Shown piece by piece: positions 18,536 through 30,261 of a stretch of DNA of 64,000 nucleotides (within the stretch, counting starts at the first letter, position 1; every line of letters begins with the position of its first letter). Made by a program: the position numbers and the translations under genes. The notes under the pieces were generated by a model. That model did no database searches. It had not been told where the DNA came from and worked only from the letters and a program-made list of their open reading frames with translations. Source of the DNA: Phycisphaerae bacterium (GTDB lineage Bacteria; Planctomycetota; Phycisphaerae; Phycisphaerales; SM1A02); the NCBI GenBank assembly GCA_002716385.1, contig PBAX01000022.1, positions 310,001 to 374,000 of the forward strand, given 5' to 3'.

Positions 18536-18584
18536 TGATGGTGAATGGTACCAATCCGATGCATGTCCCACTCAGCTCGATAGG

Positions 18585-19133
18585 ATGAACCGCATGACAA
18601 AAGATGAGATGGCGCAACGAATCGCCGAACTATCGGTCCTACGTGGAAACTTCACGCTCAGAAGCGGACGCACGAGCACCTGGTACATAGACAAGTACCG
18701 GTTCAGCACCGATCCGGAACTCCTAAGGAATCTTGGTGGCTTGTTCACCGAGCTTCTTCCAGAGGGTGTTGATCGACTCGCTGGCGCCGAGCTGGGCGGC
18801 ATTCCTCTGGTCACGACGGCCGCCATGGCTTCGGGTCTTCCCTGCCTGTTCGTGCGCAACCAGAAGAAGGACTATGGAACCGCTCAGAGGTTCGAAGGCG
18901 TGATGAACGAAGGCGATCACATCGTGCTTCTCGAGGATGTCGCGACCACTGGAGGTCAGGTGCTCGAGGCCGCTCGTGATCTGCAGGAAGCCGGCGGTCG
19001 AATCAGCACCATCATTGCGACCGTCGATCGTCTGGAAGGTGCCCGTGAGAACATCGAATCCGCCGGATTCAAGTTCGAATCCCTGTTCACTGTCAGGGAT
19101 CTTGGGATCGAGGCGGATCAGCCGCCGACCTGA
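18585..19133 (+). CDS. pyrE: Orotate phosphoribosyltransferase
   Basis: A 182-residue PyrE that joins orotate and PRPP to make OMP in pyrimidine synthesis. LRSGRTSTWYIDKYRF (26-41) is the orotate-binding N-terminus, AGAELGGIPL the PPi-binding loop, and IVLLEDVATTGGQ the PRPP motif. Length is slightly short but normal. Divergent from the GH57 gene; its last 41 bases overlap the end of the convergent membrane protein gene. A second PyrE-like gene lies at 36702-37322. Confidence 0.9.
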   Translation: MNRMTKDEMAQRIAELSVLRGNFTLRSGRTSTWYIDKYRFSTDPELLRNLGGLFTELLPEGVDRLAGAELGGIPLVTTAAMASGLPCLFVRNQKKDYGTAQRFEGVMNEGDHIVLLEDVATTGGQVLEAARDLQEAGGRISTIIATVDRLEGARENIESAGFKFESLFTVRDLGIEADQPPT

Positions 19134-20061
19134 TCTGCTCCAACTCGGCACGACGCCGCTTCATCGCCGATGTGAACCGTGGCCTCAACCAGAGCAGGGC
19201 GATCCCCCCCACTGGAAGCAACACGACGAGTTCCGTCGCCCGGTTGATCAGATCCGCCATGATCCCGATTTCAAGTGCGGCGGGAAGCGTCACGAGAATC
19301 GTCGCCAACCAACCAACCAGCCATTCGCGCAGGCCGAGCCCTCCACTCAGGAATGGAATGGCTCCGGCAAGCATTCCGATCGCCGCCAGCGCCAGGCAGA
19401 TATCGAAACCGACAGGCTGATCCATCATCTGGAAAGCACATCTGTACCTGATGGCCATCAGCACGAGGTCCATGTACTTGAGAACCATCACCAGACCGGC
19501 TGTCCGTGTGGCCGCTGGCATGATGAGCCATCCCGGGATCAACGCCGGAAGCAGTGCCCATGCCCAGAGCGGGCCTTCCGACCAGTCCTGCAGAAACAGG
19601 GACACCCCTGTCAATCCGATGATCACGAGCCCTGCAATCCGAGCAAGAATCATGACCTTCGCGGTTTCCATCGGATGAACATCGTGGGAGACCTGGTGAT
19701 ACGCGATTCGGCCGAGCAGGCCCGCCTTCAATGGAAGGAAATTCAGCAGAGCGGATGCGGCAATGAGTCCCTGCATCTCGATCGCGGGTATGTGATGACG
19801 CGACATCAGCAATTGGAACTGGAGACCGGTCAGGAACAATCCGACCAGCATCGACGCAATCAGGATGAGAATGATCACGGGATCGGGATGGCTCATTGCC
19901 TGAAGCGCTGGTTCCAGCCGCTCGTGTTGATTGATGACCAGGACAATGGCACCGGCCAGCAACAGAAGTCCGATCAACATCGAGATCAATCGAAGCACGT
20001 GCCACTTGGGCCTGCTCTTTCCAGTTGTACCCGAGTCGGCCGAAGTGGCGGACGGAATCAT
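19093..20061 (-). CDS. Lysylphosphatidylglycerol synthase TM-region/UPF0104-like membrane protein
   Basis: A 322-residue protein with about eight transmembrane helices and a basic C-terminal tail. The pattern fits the flippase-like transmembrane domain of MprF-related proteins (LNFLPLKAGLLGRIAYH, a GGLGLREW-like loop near residue 240 and a RATELVVLLP segment). No soluble lysyl-transferase domain is present, so a lipid or polyprenyl transport role is inferred rather than lipid lysylation. Its ATG overlaps the upstream gene's TGA. Its 3' end overlaps pyrE by 41 bases on the opposite strand. Confidence 0.75.
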   Translation of the reverse strand: MIPSATSADSGTTGKSRPKWHVLRLISMLIGLLLLAGAIVLVINQHERLEPALQAMSHPDPVIILILIASMLVGLFLTGLQFQLLMSRHHIPAIEMQGLIAASALLNFLPLKAGLLGRIAYHQVSHDVHPMETAKVMILARIAGLVIIGLTGVSLFLQDWSEGPLWAWALLPALIPGWLIMPAATRTAGLVMVLKYMDLVLMAIRYRCAFQMMDQPVGFDICLALAAIGMLAGAIPFLSGGLGLREWLVGWLATILVTLPAALEIGIMADLINRATELVVLLPVGGIALLWLRPRFTSAMKRRRAELEQIRSAADPPRSQDP

Positions 20062-22559
20062 CCGTCTCCCTCGTCGCTGGTGAGTTTTTCCAATCTCTTG
20101 TCACGTACGGATTCGGCAAGACCTTCAATCCACTCGGCCATCTGACGGATCCGCGGCTTGTTGGAATTCAATGCCGAGATGATGGCTGGATTCTCGAGTA
20201 AAGGCTCCAGATCATCCACTTCTATGGCAGCATCCAGCACACGCATGAGCTGAACAGTCCTCACGGTGGCGCTGTCGCTTCTCTGGACCATGCTCCAGAT
20301 GGTCTCCAGTCTTGGAGATCTGGCCATGACGGAAAGGAACCATGCTCTCGAATTCTCGTCCAGCCTTGGATAGATGTCGATGATCGTGTCCACCGAAGCG
20401 TTCACGACGTCTTCCGGAAGCGGTGCCGAAACAAGCGATCCCGTATTCGACGAGATCACATGCGAAAGCAGTGCGATTTCCTGCAGCTCTTTGGGGGAGA
20501 CGCCTTCTCCCTGGAGATCCTGAATGACCCGGTTCGCCCAGTTGGCGGTTACCCGTTGACCGTCTACACGGATGTCGTTGAATTCCGTCTCCAGTCCCAT
20601 CAGCCCGGGAAGATGGCTGGGTTGCCCACTGGAGGATCCGGTCTGCATCCTGAAGTTGAGAATGGCGCTCAGATCGATCGATGCCCCGTAGAGGGGATGC
20701 CTGTCCACGATCGTTCCTATCCAGTGGCGACGAAGATCGATTGGAACCAGCAGCTTCTCGAATGGCATCAGACGGAGTCTGCTGTTGATCTCCGCAACAA
20801 GAGCCGGGCCGTTTGGAGGGGTCTCATAGGGAACTTCCACCTTGGCTTCGAGCAGCAGAAGTTCTCGTATCGGTCCATCTCGGTCAATGGCGAGCGGGAG
20901 AGGCGTGTTGTTGCTGATCTCCAGATCGACGATGATCGGTTCATATGGCTTGTAGGTGTTATTCCTCGGTATCAACTGCAGCGTGACGGCAAGTCTTGGA
21001 TCCTCCGGAACGCGGTCCAGAAGTATCGGAAGCTCGGCCACCAGCTCATTCATCCTGATGGCCTCTTCGTCCATCGGGATCTTCTTGCCAAGCAGAACCT
21101 CAAGCTGGTCGCGAGCCCAGAGACCCTCCAGCTGACCTCGATAGGAGTTCCAGATCGAATAGAGAATCTCCGCAGCATCGCGGTCATGGCCAAGTTGGAT
21201 CAATGCATCGGAGAGACCGATCGCCGTCATGAGATGGCCCGAATCATCGGACTCGAAGATCTCCTTCGCTGATTCAATGTCGCCGTTTCGAAGAAGATTC
21301 CACGCTGAGATCCTGTTCATCGCCTGATCGGACAATGCGTCGATCTCCTGGATCTCCTGCAGACGACTCTCGAGAATGTCCTGATCCGCATCCAGCCAGA
21401 GAAGCGACCAGTAGATGTGAAGCAGTCTCTGGGAACGATTGCGAGAGTCCTCGGCCGCCATGTTCGAGAGATCACCCTCGTAGCCAGCCGAAAGGACCAG
21501 ATCCTCGATGGCCTCCAGCTCATCACTGTCGTTTTTCTCGCTGAGAAGGGTTGCCTGGATCATCGCCAGCTGAGGTGGAAGTGGGGCCTTGAGTTGAGCC
21601 AGTTCAAGCGGTGATCTGCTGGGGTCATCGAGCTGGGCCATCGACTCGTAGACGTTATTGAGCGCCTCACGACGCCGCTGAATTGTCCGCAAGGCTTCGT
21701 CCCGCTTGCCTTGCCCCCATTGCGCCAAAGCCAACTGTCCATAGACGGTACTGCCGGATGGCAGACCCCGCGCTTCCTGCTGCTTCATGCGCATGGTGAT
21801 CATGCGTTCAGCAGCTTCATACGCGCCGCCGGCGAGCAGATACACGTTCAGGGTGGAAAGGATGTTGTCGTCGGTCAGATCCGCCGTGAGCAGGCCCAGA
21901 AGAAGTTCCACATATGCGATCTGATCGGGAACCCTGTTGCGAAGAAAACCTGTGGCGATTCCGACCGCATCGGAATAGGTGGGGTCCATAGCGATGGACT
22001 CCCCGAGCCACTTGCCGAACTCCTGAAGGTCCCCGCGACGTCTATGGATGTCCGCGAGACGGAATGCGAGTCGAGCGGATATCTCCGGGCCGATCGACTG
22101 CACCGCCTCAGGCTGCAAGAGCTGTTCCAGAGCGTTGATCTGTTCCTGAGCCGTGTTGAAGTTGTCGATGGCTACTTCAAGTCGATTCAACCGGGCACGC
22201 ATGTCGTCCGGAGCGATCCTGAGGAGATCACGTGTGGCATCATTGAGAAGGTCCTCTCGATCGATCGCAATCGCCAGCTGGATCAGTTTTCGATAGGTGT
22301 CCGGCTGTTCCGGATCGAGTCGAGCAGAATCCTGAAGAAGCATCAACGCGACATTCAGTCCCGAGACGTTCAGATCGCTGCTGACGAGAATCTGGTTGGC
22401 GTATCTGGCGAGAGTCGTGGCCAGCCTCTGGTTGACGACCACATCGGATTCGCCGGCATCGGCCAGAGCCCTATCCGGACTCAGGGGGGTCCAGAGAAAA
22501 AGGCTTGCCATGACAAGCAGAGGCATGGATTTGAGGATTCTTGTCACGGGTGCTCTCAT
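20058..22559 (-). CDS. Large secreted TPR-type helical repeat protein
   Basis: An 833-residue protein with a signal peptide (basic start, LLVMASLFLW, cleavage near residue 35). Residues about 55-530 are helical repeats of TPR type, for example LMLLQDSARLDPEQPDTYRK and LADIHRRRGDLQEFGKWLGE. A beta-rich segment around 540-680 (VTLQLIPRNNTYKPYEPIIV) and a HEAT-like tail follow. No enzyme motif is seen; it probably acts as a periplasmic scaffold. It is translationally coupled by ATGA to the membrane protein downstream. I chose the ATG at 22559 over the TTG one codon earlier. Confidence 0.7.
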   Translation of the reverse strand: MRAPVTRILKSMPLLVMASLFLWTPLSPDRALADAGESDVVVNQRLATTLARYANQILVSSDLNVSGLNVALMLLQDSARLDPEQPDTYRKLIQLAIAIDREDLLNDATRDLLRIAPDDMRARLNRLEVAIDNFNTAQEQINALEQLLQPEAVQSIGPEISARLAFRLADIHRRRGDLQEFGKWLGESIAMDPTYSDAVGIATGFLRNRVPDQIAYVELLLGLLTADLTDDNILSTLNVYLLAGGAYEAAERMITMRMKQQEARGLPSGSTVYGQLALAQWGQGKRDEALRTIQRRREALNNVYESMAQLDDPSRSPLELAQLKAPLPPQLAMIQATLLSEKNDSDELEAIEDLVLSAGYEGDLSNMAAEDSRNRSQRLLHIYWSLLWLDADQDILESRLQEIQEIDALSDQAMNRISAWNLLRNGDIESAKEIFESDDSGHLMTAIGLSDALIQLGHDRDAAEILYSIWNSYRGQLEGLWARDQLEVLLGKKIPMDEEAIRMNELVAELPILLDRVPEDPRLAVTLQLIPRNNTYKPYEPIIVDLEISNNTPLPLAIDRDGPIRELLLLEAKVEVPYETPPNGPALVAEINSRLRLMPFEKLLVPIDLRRHWIGTIVDRHPLYGASIDLSAILNFRMQTGSSSGQPSHLPGLMGLETEFNDIRVDGQRVTANWANRVIQDLQGEGVSPKELQEIALLSHVISSNTGSLVSAPLPEDVVNASVDTIIDIYPRLDENSRAWFLSVMARSPRLETIWSMVQRSDSATVRTVQLMRVLDAAIEVDDLEPLLENPAIISALNSNKPRIRQMAEWIEGLAESVRDKRLEKLTSDEGDG

Positions 22560-22705
22560 CAAGGCAATACTCTTCGATACGGGCCGGTATCGGCATCAGG
22601 CTGCCAGAATCCCCCCTTTTCAGCGATGTTAGGCGGGAAGCCTCCTCATGCCAACAAGAGAGGGTATGCCGGGGGACATAGCACTGAATGGCTCTTATCG
22701 GAAAT

Positions 22706-22733
22706 CGTTGACAATGCCCCCGTAAGATTGATA
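22706..22733 (+). promoter_or_regulatory. Possible sigma-70 promoter for the gene at 22836
   Basis: TTGACA at 22706-22711 is a perfect -35 box. GATACC at 22728-22733 (16-base spacer) is a fair -10. It lies in the 276-base divergent gap and points toward the secreted helical protein gene, leaving a leader of about 95 bases. Confidence 0.4.
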
Positions 22734-22835
22734 CCGTCACCGCTTCGATTCGGCCAGCTTCACCTCTTTGGAGTGGTCGAAACTACGATTCCAGTAGCCG
22801 GACCGTCCCTTTAAACCCGGAGTTCAATACTCGCC

Positions 22836-23960
22836 ATGCTGATTAGACCTTGCCATCTGGCTGTTCTCCTGGCTCTCACGAGCTTGTTTGTGCCAATGGC
22901 GCATGGACAATCGGACAGAGCTCCGGAAAATCTGGATCGAATCTCCTCGGTCACGAATCTGGATGCCGCTCAGATTTCCAAGATCAATGCCTATGGGGAG
23001 TACTGGTCCGCGAAGCTGAATGACGACTCGCCCTCGGAAGTCAAGAAGGCTCGGAACATGCTTGTCAGATCTCTGCGACTGGTTGGTGGTAAATCTGCCA
23101 GCCTCGCCTTCCGGTCAACGATGAGCAAAGCCATCCTCAAGAAGCTTCAGTCAATCATCGAGGATGCCGATACCTACAAGGCCATAAACGCCATCCAGAT
23201 TGCCTCGTCACTTGGCACGCCAAGAGCCGTCGAGACGCTCGAGGATCATCTTGAAATCGAGGATGAAAAGCGTCCGGAAATCCGACTCTGGGCTGCCATC
23301 GGACTCGGACGAGCATTCGAATTCAAGGATGGCCTGCGATCGGATGCACTAAAGGGAAGTCTCCGTGCGCTCGGGCGAGCAGCCGAAGTCGAGACCGACC
23401 CCTTGGTCCTGCAACGGGAAATGGAATCCATCGATATGGGGGTCAGAAACCAGCGACCGGACAATGTCGGGGGAAAGGAGATCCGCGATTTCGCCGTTGA
23501 TACGGAAATAGCGGTGTTGGAGACCACAATCAATCGAATCCGATCTGGAGCGGTCTCCCCTTCCATGCTGAAAGCGTTGCAACCAAGCCTTGTGCTGATC
23601 CGTAACCAATACATTGATCCGCAGCTGCAACAGACCAATCGATCCGGCAAGAATGGTCGTAACGAGAAGCTGGCGACCTTCATCGGCCGCAAGACGGCTC
23701 CGAAGATCGCCGATATATATGACATCGTGATCATCAAGAGCTCCGACCTCCGTTCGGATCCCGAGTTGAGCGAGGCGACGGGTCGACTTCTTGAGTCGAG
23801 CGAAGCCACACTGAAGCTTGTTGACAAGAATCTGAGAGGCAATCAATCCAACGTGAAGAACGTTGCGGTTCGCAATCTCTGGGATAAGGGCCAGCTCGAG
23901 GAGCTCGAGGCGACAAGAGATCAGTGGCAGGCCATCATGGCTGCTCCGCCCTATAAATAG
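22836..23960 (+). CDS. Secreted HEAT-like helical protein, unknown function
   Basis: A 374-residue protein with a clear signal peptide (AVLLALTSLFVPMAHG, cleaved near residue 24). The rest is helical; residues about 100-190 look like two or three HEAT-type repeats (AIQIASSLGTPRAVETLEDHL and LWAAIGLGRAFEFKDG). I know no family for it. It is divergent from the large repeat protein, and both would be exported, so they may work together, but that is only positional. Confidence 0.6.
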   Translation: MLIRPCHLAVLLALTSLFVPMAHGQSDRAPENLDRISSVTNLDAAQISKINAYGEYWSAKLNDDSPSEVKKARNMLVRSLRLVGGKSASLAFRSTMSKAILKKLQSIIEDADTYKAINAIQIASSLGTPRAVETLEDHLEIEDEKRPEIRLWAAIGLGRAFEFKDGLRSDALKGSLRALGRAAEVETDPLVLQREMESIDMGVRNQRPDNVGGKEIRDFAVDTEIAVLETTINRIRSGAVSPSMLKALQPSLVLIRNQYIDPQLQQTNRSGKNGRNEKLATFIGRKTAPKIADIYDIVIIKSSDLRSDPELSEATGRLLESSEATLKLVDKNLRGNQSNVKNVAVRNLWDKGQLEELEATRDQWQAIMAAPPYK

Positions 23961-24024
23961 CTCGAATCGGTTGTCCAACCGCTCATTCCACCCATCTCGT
24001 CTTCATGGATACACTTGATGGCAA

Positions 24025-26193
24025 GTGAACCGGCTGGCGATTCCATTTCTGCTACTGATTATCCTGCTTGGTCTTGTGCTTTCACTCGATGAAAGTCGAC
24101 CGCCGGCTGATCTGGTGATTGCAAGTGAAAATGAAGTCTTCACGCTCGATCCCCAGAGGATGAGCTATCTCGCGGACATGCGACTCGCCTACGCCCTCTA
24201 CGAGGGTCTATTGCGATGGAACATCGAGGATTTCACACTTGAGCCGGGTGTAGCAGAGAATTGGTCCATCGAGGATGGTGGACGCAGGCTCGTATTCGAT
24301 CTCAGGACGGATGCCAGATGGTCGGATGGATCCCCCGTCACCGCAAATGACTTCACTTGGTCCTGGATGCGATTACTGCTTCCCGATACCGCTGCGGACT
24401 ATTCGAATCTCTTCTTTTCCATAAAGGGAGCGGATGAGTTCTGGGACTGGAGGACAACGCAGCTTGAGAATTTCACCGCAGATCCATGGTCTGCAGCGAA
24501 TCCGAATGCGCGTTCCGATCAGACCGTATCGATGTTGAACAGAATGGCTGCACTCGGATCGGATGCCGATCTTCCCGAGGGCATCGGGTTTGATCCCGAT
24601 TCCGATCTTCTTTCCATTGAAAGAGATGGTTTGCTCGCGGCTGTCGATCAGGGCGATGAACAGGCGCTGGTCGTCGCCCTGGAGAACTCCAGCCACCATC
24701 GAAGGATCTGGGATGCATTGAACGAACGCGAATCGCGCAAGGCTGAATCCGAATGGATGTGGCTACAAACCGAAGATCAGTTCCGGAGATTGGTTGGCCT
24801 GAAGTCCGTGAACGACCACCAGTTGATCGTCGAGCTGGACACACCGGTTCCCTATTTCCCGGATCTTCTCGCCTTCGCGCCCGCCAGCCCTGTTCATCGT
24901 CCAACGGTCGAGGGTTGGACGCTTGATGAATCCGATCGTGCGATGATCGTGAATTCCGGTTGGGGATCCATCACCCCACCCCCCTTTGAATCACGGCGCA
25001 ACATCTCCATTTCTCCCGAAACGGGTCGACTGGTCCAGTCTCACCGATGGGCCCGACCGGGGACGTTGGTTGGCAACGGCCCCTACACATTGGATGAATG
25101 GCGATACAAGCGGGACATGCACCTGTCTCGTTCCGAAACCCATCATGACGGCGCGGGGACAGGATTCGATTCGATCGAGATCCGATCCATTCCCGATCCG
25201 AATACCGCCGTGCTGGCATTCATGAAGGGTGATGTCGATTGGTTGACCGGGGTAGGCGCTGATTGTCGTGTTGAGATGTTGGAACAGAGACGTCGCTACG
25301 ACGAGATGCATGGGAAGTCCCATCAGCATGAGAAGTCCATGCCTGATCCCGTTGATGGGCAGCGAAATGATATCCACGCCATCCCGGTATTCGGAACCGA
25401 CTTCTTCTCGTTCAATTGCCGAGCACTTCTTCCCGATGGGAGAGCCAATCCATTCGCCGATCCGGCTGTCAGAAGAGCGTTCGCTCTGGCAACCGACAAG
25501 CAGACAATCGTCGACAACGTGACTCGACTGGGTGAGCCGATCGCCTCAACGCTGGTACCCCGTGATTCGATTCCCGGCTACCAGTCGCCTTCAGGTCTGG
25601 GGTTCGATCCCGATCGGGCGAAACTTGAACTGGCATCCGCCGGATGGATTGATCGGGATGGTGATGGTGTCCCGGAGAACCCTAAAGGCACGCCGTTTCC
25701 GGATGTCGAGGTCCTGTACACGACCGGCTCCCCGCGTTTCTCGAGGATGGCCGTGGAACTCCGCGATCAATGGCAGCGGCACCTTGGAATACCTGTGGTT
25801 CTACTCGGTCAGGACACGAAGTTCTTCAAGGAGGACCTTCGCAAGGGCAACTTCATGATTGCGCGAGGACGCTGGTATGGGGATTACGGAGACCCGACCA
25901 CCTTTCTGGAACTCTGCAGATCGACTGATGGAAACAACGACCGGGGATTCAGCGATCCTGCCGTCGATGCGGCGCTCGATGCCGCCATGCTCGAGACGGA
26001 TCCCGAGATGCGAATGCGCAACCTGGCCGAGCTTGAACGCCGATTGTTCAACGAGGATCTGCCTTTGATACCGATCTGCCAGCTGGTGGATGTAACGATG
26101 TACGATCCGACCGAGATGACCGGTGTCACCCATCATCCACGTCTGACCCACTACCTCTGGAAGCTTCGACCGGTCGCCGAGGTGGACAGATGA
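24025..26193 (+). CDS. Oligopeptide-type ABC transporter substrate-binding protein (SBP_bac_5)
   Basis: A 722-residue protein starting at GTG. A hydrophobic N-terminus (about 5-21) lacks a lipobox cysteine, so it is a signal peptide or membrane anchor. The family-5 solute-binding fold is clear: NEVFTLDPQRMSYLADMRL, LYEGLLRW, DLRTDARWSDGSPVTANDF and FRYF-type substrate-cleft residues in FFSFNCRALL. It is about 150-200 residues longer than typical OppA, mostly because of an insertion between about 150 and 270. Its stop overlaps the permease start (ATGA). It presumably binds peptides. Confidence 0.9.
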   Translation: MNRLAIPFLLLIILLGLVLSLDESRPPADLVIASENEVFTLDPQRMSYLADMRLAYALYEGLLRWNIEDFTLEPGVAENWSIEDGGRRLVFDLRTDARWSDGSPVTANDFTWSWMRLLLPDTAADYSNLFFSIKGADEFWDWRTTQLENFTADPWSAANPNARSDQTVSMLNRMAALGSDADLPEGIGFDPDSDLLSIERDGLLAAVDQGDEQALVVALENSSHHRRIWDALNERESRKAESEWMWLQTEDQFRRLVGLKSVNDHQLIVELDTPVPYFPDLLAFAPASPVHRPTVEGWTLDESDRAMIVNSGWGSITPPPFESRRNISISPETGRLVQSHRWARPGTLVGNGPYTLDEWRYKRDMHLSRSETHHDGAGTGFDSIEIRSIPDPNTAVLAFMKGDVDWLTGVGADCRVEMLEQRRRYDEMHGKSHQHEKSMPDPVDGQRNDIHAIPVFGTDFFSFNCRALLPDGRANPFADPAVRRAFALATDKQTIVDNVTRLGEPIASTLVPRDSIPGYQSPSGLGFDPDRAKLELASAGWIDRDGDGVPENPKGTPFPDVEVLYTTGSPRFSRMAVELRDQWQRHLGIPVVLLGQDTKFFKEDLRKGNFMIARGRWYGDYGDPTTFLELCRSTDGNNDRGFSDPAVDAALDAAMLETDPEMRMRNLAELERRLFNEDLPLIPICQLVDVTMYDPTEMTGVTHHPRLTHYLWKLRPVAEVDR

Positions 26194-27146
26194 AACGTCT
26201 CCTTCTGAGAAGATTGCTTCAGCTGCCGTTGATCCTTCTGGCGATCTACACGCTCACCTTCACCTTGACGTGGCTGATTCCCGGGAGTCCGCTTGAGAAA
26301 GCCGAAGCCAGACAGCCTCCTCCAGAGGTCATGGCCGCGATGCAGGCTCAATACAACCTGGACGATCCATGGGATTTCTACTGGGACTATCTGGGTTCGG
26401 CAACGGGCATCAGCTGGATGCTTGGTGAGCGTGATGGACCGGTCTTCGATCTGGGTCCAAGCCTTCGACACGAGAACTGGAGTGTCAACGAGATTCTCGC
26501 AGCTCAACTGCCGATATCGATGGCCCTTGGTCTGATGGCGATCTTGATCGCCTGTCTGATCGGAATCGTCTCGGGAACACTGGCAGCGGTGAAGCCGGGT
26601 TCATGGCTTGATCTGTTCAGCCTGATGGTCGCGTTGATCGGCATAAGTCTTCCGGCATTCGTGACCGGGACAGCCCTCCTGATGATCGGTGGACTGTGGC
26701 TCGATCTTTTTCCGGTGAGCGGATGGGGTCGGCCTGTTCACATCGTCCTGCCGGCTCTGGCGCTCTCGCTTCCATTCGCCGCGTACATCAGCAGACTTGT
26801 GCGGGTCGGAATGCTCGAACAGATGGCCTCCGACCATGTCCGTCTGCTTCGATCCCTCGGTCTCTCCGAACGGACGATCCTGCTTCGACACGCACTCAGA
26901 AACGCGTTCCTCCCGGTCCTGTCCTATCTCGGACCGGCCACTGCAGCGGCGATGACGGGTTCCTTCGTGGTTGAACGGGTGTTCGCCGTGCCGGGTGTGG
27001 GCAACCACTTCGTGGAGGCTGTGCTTGGCAAGGACATCACGTTGATCATGGGCGTTGTCCTCGTCTACAGCGTCCTGCTCGTGTTGTTCAATCTGGCGGT
27101 TGACCTTCTGTACGGATGGATCGATCCTAGAATCCGGCTGGCCTGA
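26190..27146 (+). CDS. ABC transporter permease (OppB/DppB type)
   Basis: A 318-residue inner-membrane permease with six helices. The start LLLRRLLQLPLILLAIY and the following TWLIPGSPLE loop are typical of DppB/OppB. The EAA loop, which contacts the ATPase, reads LLRSLGLSERTILLRHALRNAFLP. The protein is complete. The usual partners OppC, OppD and OppF do not follow; an alpha/beta hydrolase gene comes 3 bases later. The missing subunits must be encoded elsewhere or the system is incomplete. Confidence 0.92.
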   Translation: MKRLLLRRLLQLPLILLAIYTLTFTLTWLIPGSPLEKAEARQPPPEVMAAMQAQYNLDDPWDFYWDYLGSATGISWMLGERDGPVFDLGPSLRHENWSVNEILAAQLPISMALGLMAILIACLIGIVSGTLAAVKPGSWLDLFSLMVALIGISLPAFVTGTALLMIGGLWLDLFPVSGWGRPVHIVLPALALSLPFAAYISRLVRVGMLEQMASDHVRLLRSLGLSERTILLRHALRNAFLPVLSYLGPATAAAMTGSFVVERVFAVPGVGNHFVEAVLGKDITLIMGVVLVYSVLLVLFNLAVDLLYGWIDPRIRLA

Positions 27147-27149
27147 TCC

Positions 27150-29311
<2,162 letters not shown>

Positions 29312-29328
29312 TCACAGATGATACCGGC

Positions 29329-30261
29329 TCAGACCCCGAGCACTCTGGCCACATCCCTGACCACCCAGCTCATGTTGGCCTGAGCTGCTCGGGTTCTCGA
29401 AGCCAGATGTGGATAGAGAACGGCATTGGGAAGCCCGAGAAGTGGATTGGATGATGGGACCGGTTCTGGTTCATGGACATCAAGCACCGCATGGGCGTCA
29501 GGATTCTGTTCCAGAAAGTCAGCCAGTGCGGTCGTGTCGATGACGAATCCTCTTGATGTGTTGACGAGGAGTATCGAGTTGGACAGTTTTTCAATCTGAT
29601 CCCCGCCAAGAAACCCGTGGTTCGAAGGTCTGCCGTCCACATGAATGGTCAGGACATCACTTTGCTCCAGAAGCGTGTCCAGATCGACCGCCTCAGCGTC
29701 ATGTCGTGATCGAGCGGGAATGTCATCGATGTCGTTGTAGATGACCCGGAAACCGATGGCCCCCGCCACCTCCGCCATTCTCGAACCGATCCTCCCTAAT
29801 CCAAGAATGCCGAATGTCATCTCGTTCATCTGCCTTGGGGCGATCTGTCCATCCCGAAGTGCGGACCACGCCTCGGCATCCACTGGATTTTCCAGAGGGG
29901 TTCTTGGACGAAGGTGATCGGTAATCATCGAGGTGACGTATTCGACGACGGCCTGGGTGTTGGCATCGGGCGTATTGACCACCTCGATGCCTCTGGCCGC
30001 GCAGGCCTTCAGATCAACGTTGTCCAGACCGACGCCGGCCCGACCCACCACTTTCAGCATCGGGGCTCGCGCAAGCAGACTCTCGTCGACGATCGTGTAT
30101 GTCCGTATCAACAAGCCGGCAGCCTTCGCCAGAAGGGAGTCGAAGTCGGGATCCTCGACGGCGCACCGCTTGAGGTCGACCTTCGATCCAATCCACTCGA
30201 TGGCGGCCTCATCAAGATGTTCGGTCAGGATGATCAGTGGTCTGTCGGACATTGAAGGCAT
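29329..30261 (-). CDS. D-2-hydroxyacid dehydrogenase, phosphoglycerate dehydrogenase-like
   Basis: A 310-residue NAD-dependent dehydrogenase. VVGRAGVGLDNVD matches SerA-type enzymes, and GILGLGRIGSRMAEVA is the Rossmann glycine motif. The catalytic Arg, Glu and His appear in NTSRGFVID, LDVHEPEP and PHLASRT. The C-terminal ACT or intervening regulatory domains of long SerA are absent. Serine synthesis is the likeliest role, consistent with its place beside enolase, but other 2-hydroxyacids are possible. The start (GGGA 6 bases upstream) lies inside the 3' end of addA, a 28-base same-strand overlap. Confidence 0.85.
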   Translation of the reverse strand: MPSMSDRPLIILTEHLDEAAIEWIGSKVDLKRCAVEDPDFDSLLAKAAGLLIRTYTIVDESLLARAPMLKVVGRAGVGLDNVDLKACAARGIEVVNTPDANTQAVVEYVTSMITDHLRPRTPLENPVDAEAWSALRDGQIAPRQMNEMTFGILGLGRIGSRMAEVAGAIGFRVIYNDIDDIPARSRHDAEAVDLDTLLEQSDVLTIHVDGRPSNHGFLGGDQIEKLSNSILLVNTSRGFVIDTTALADFLEQNPDAHAVLDVHEPEPVPSSNPLLGLPNAVLYPHLASRTRAAQANMSWVVRDVARVLGV

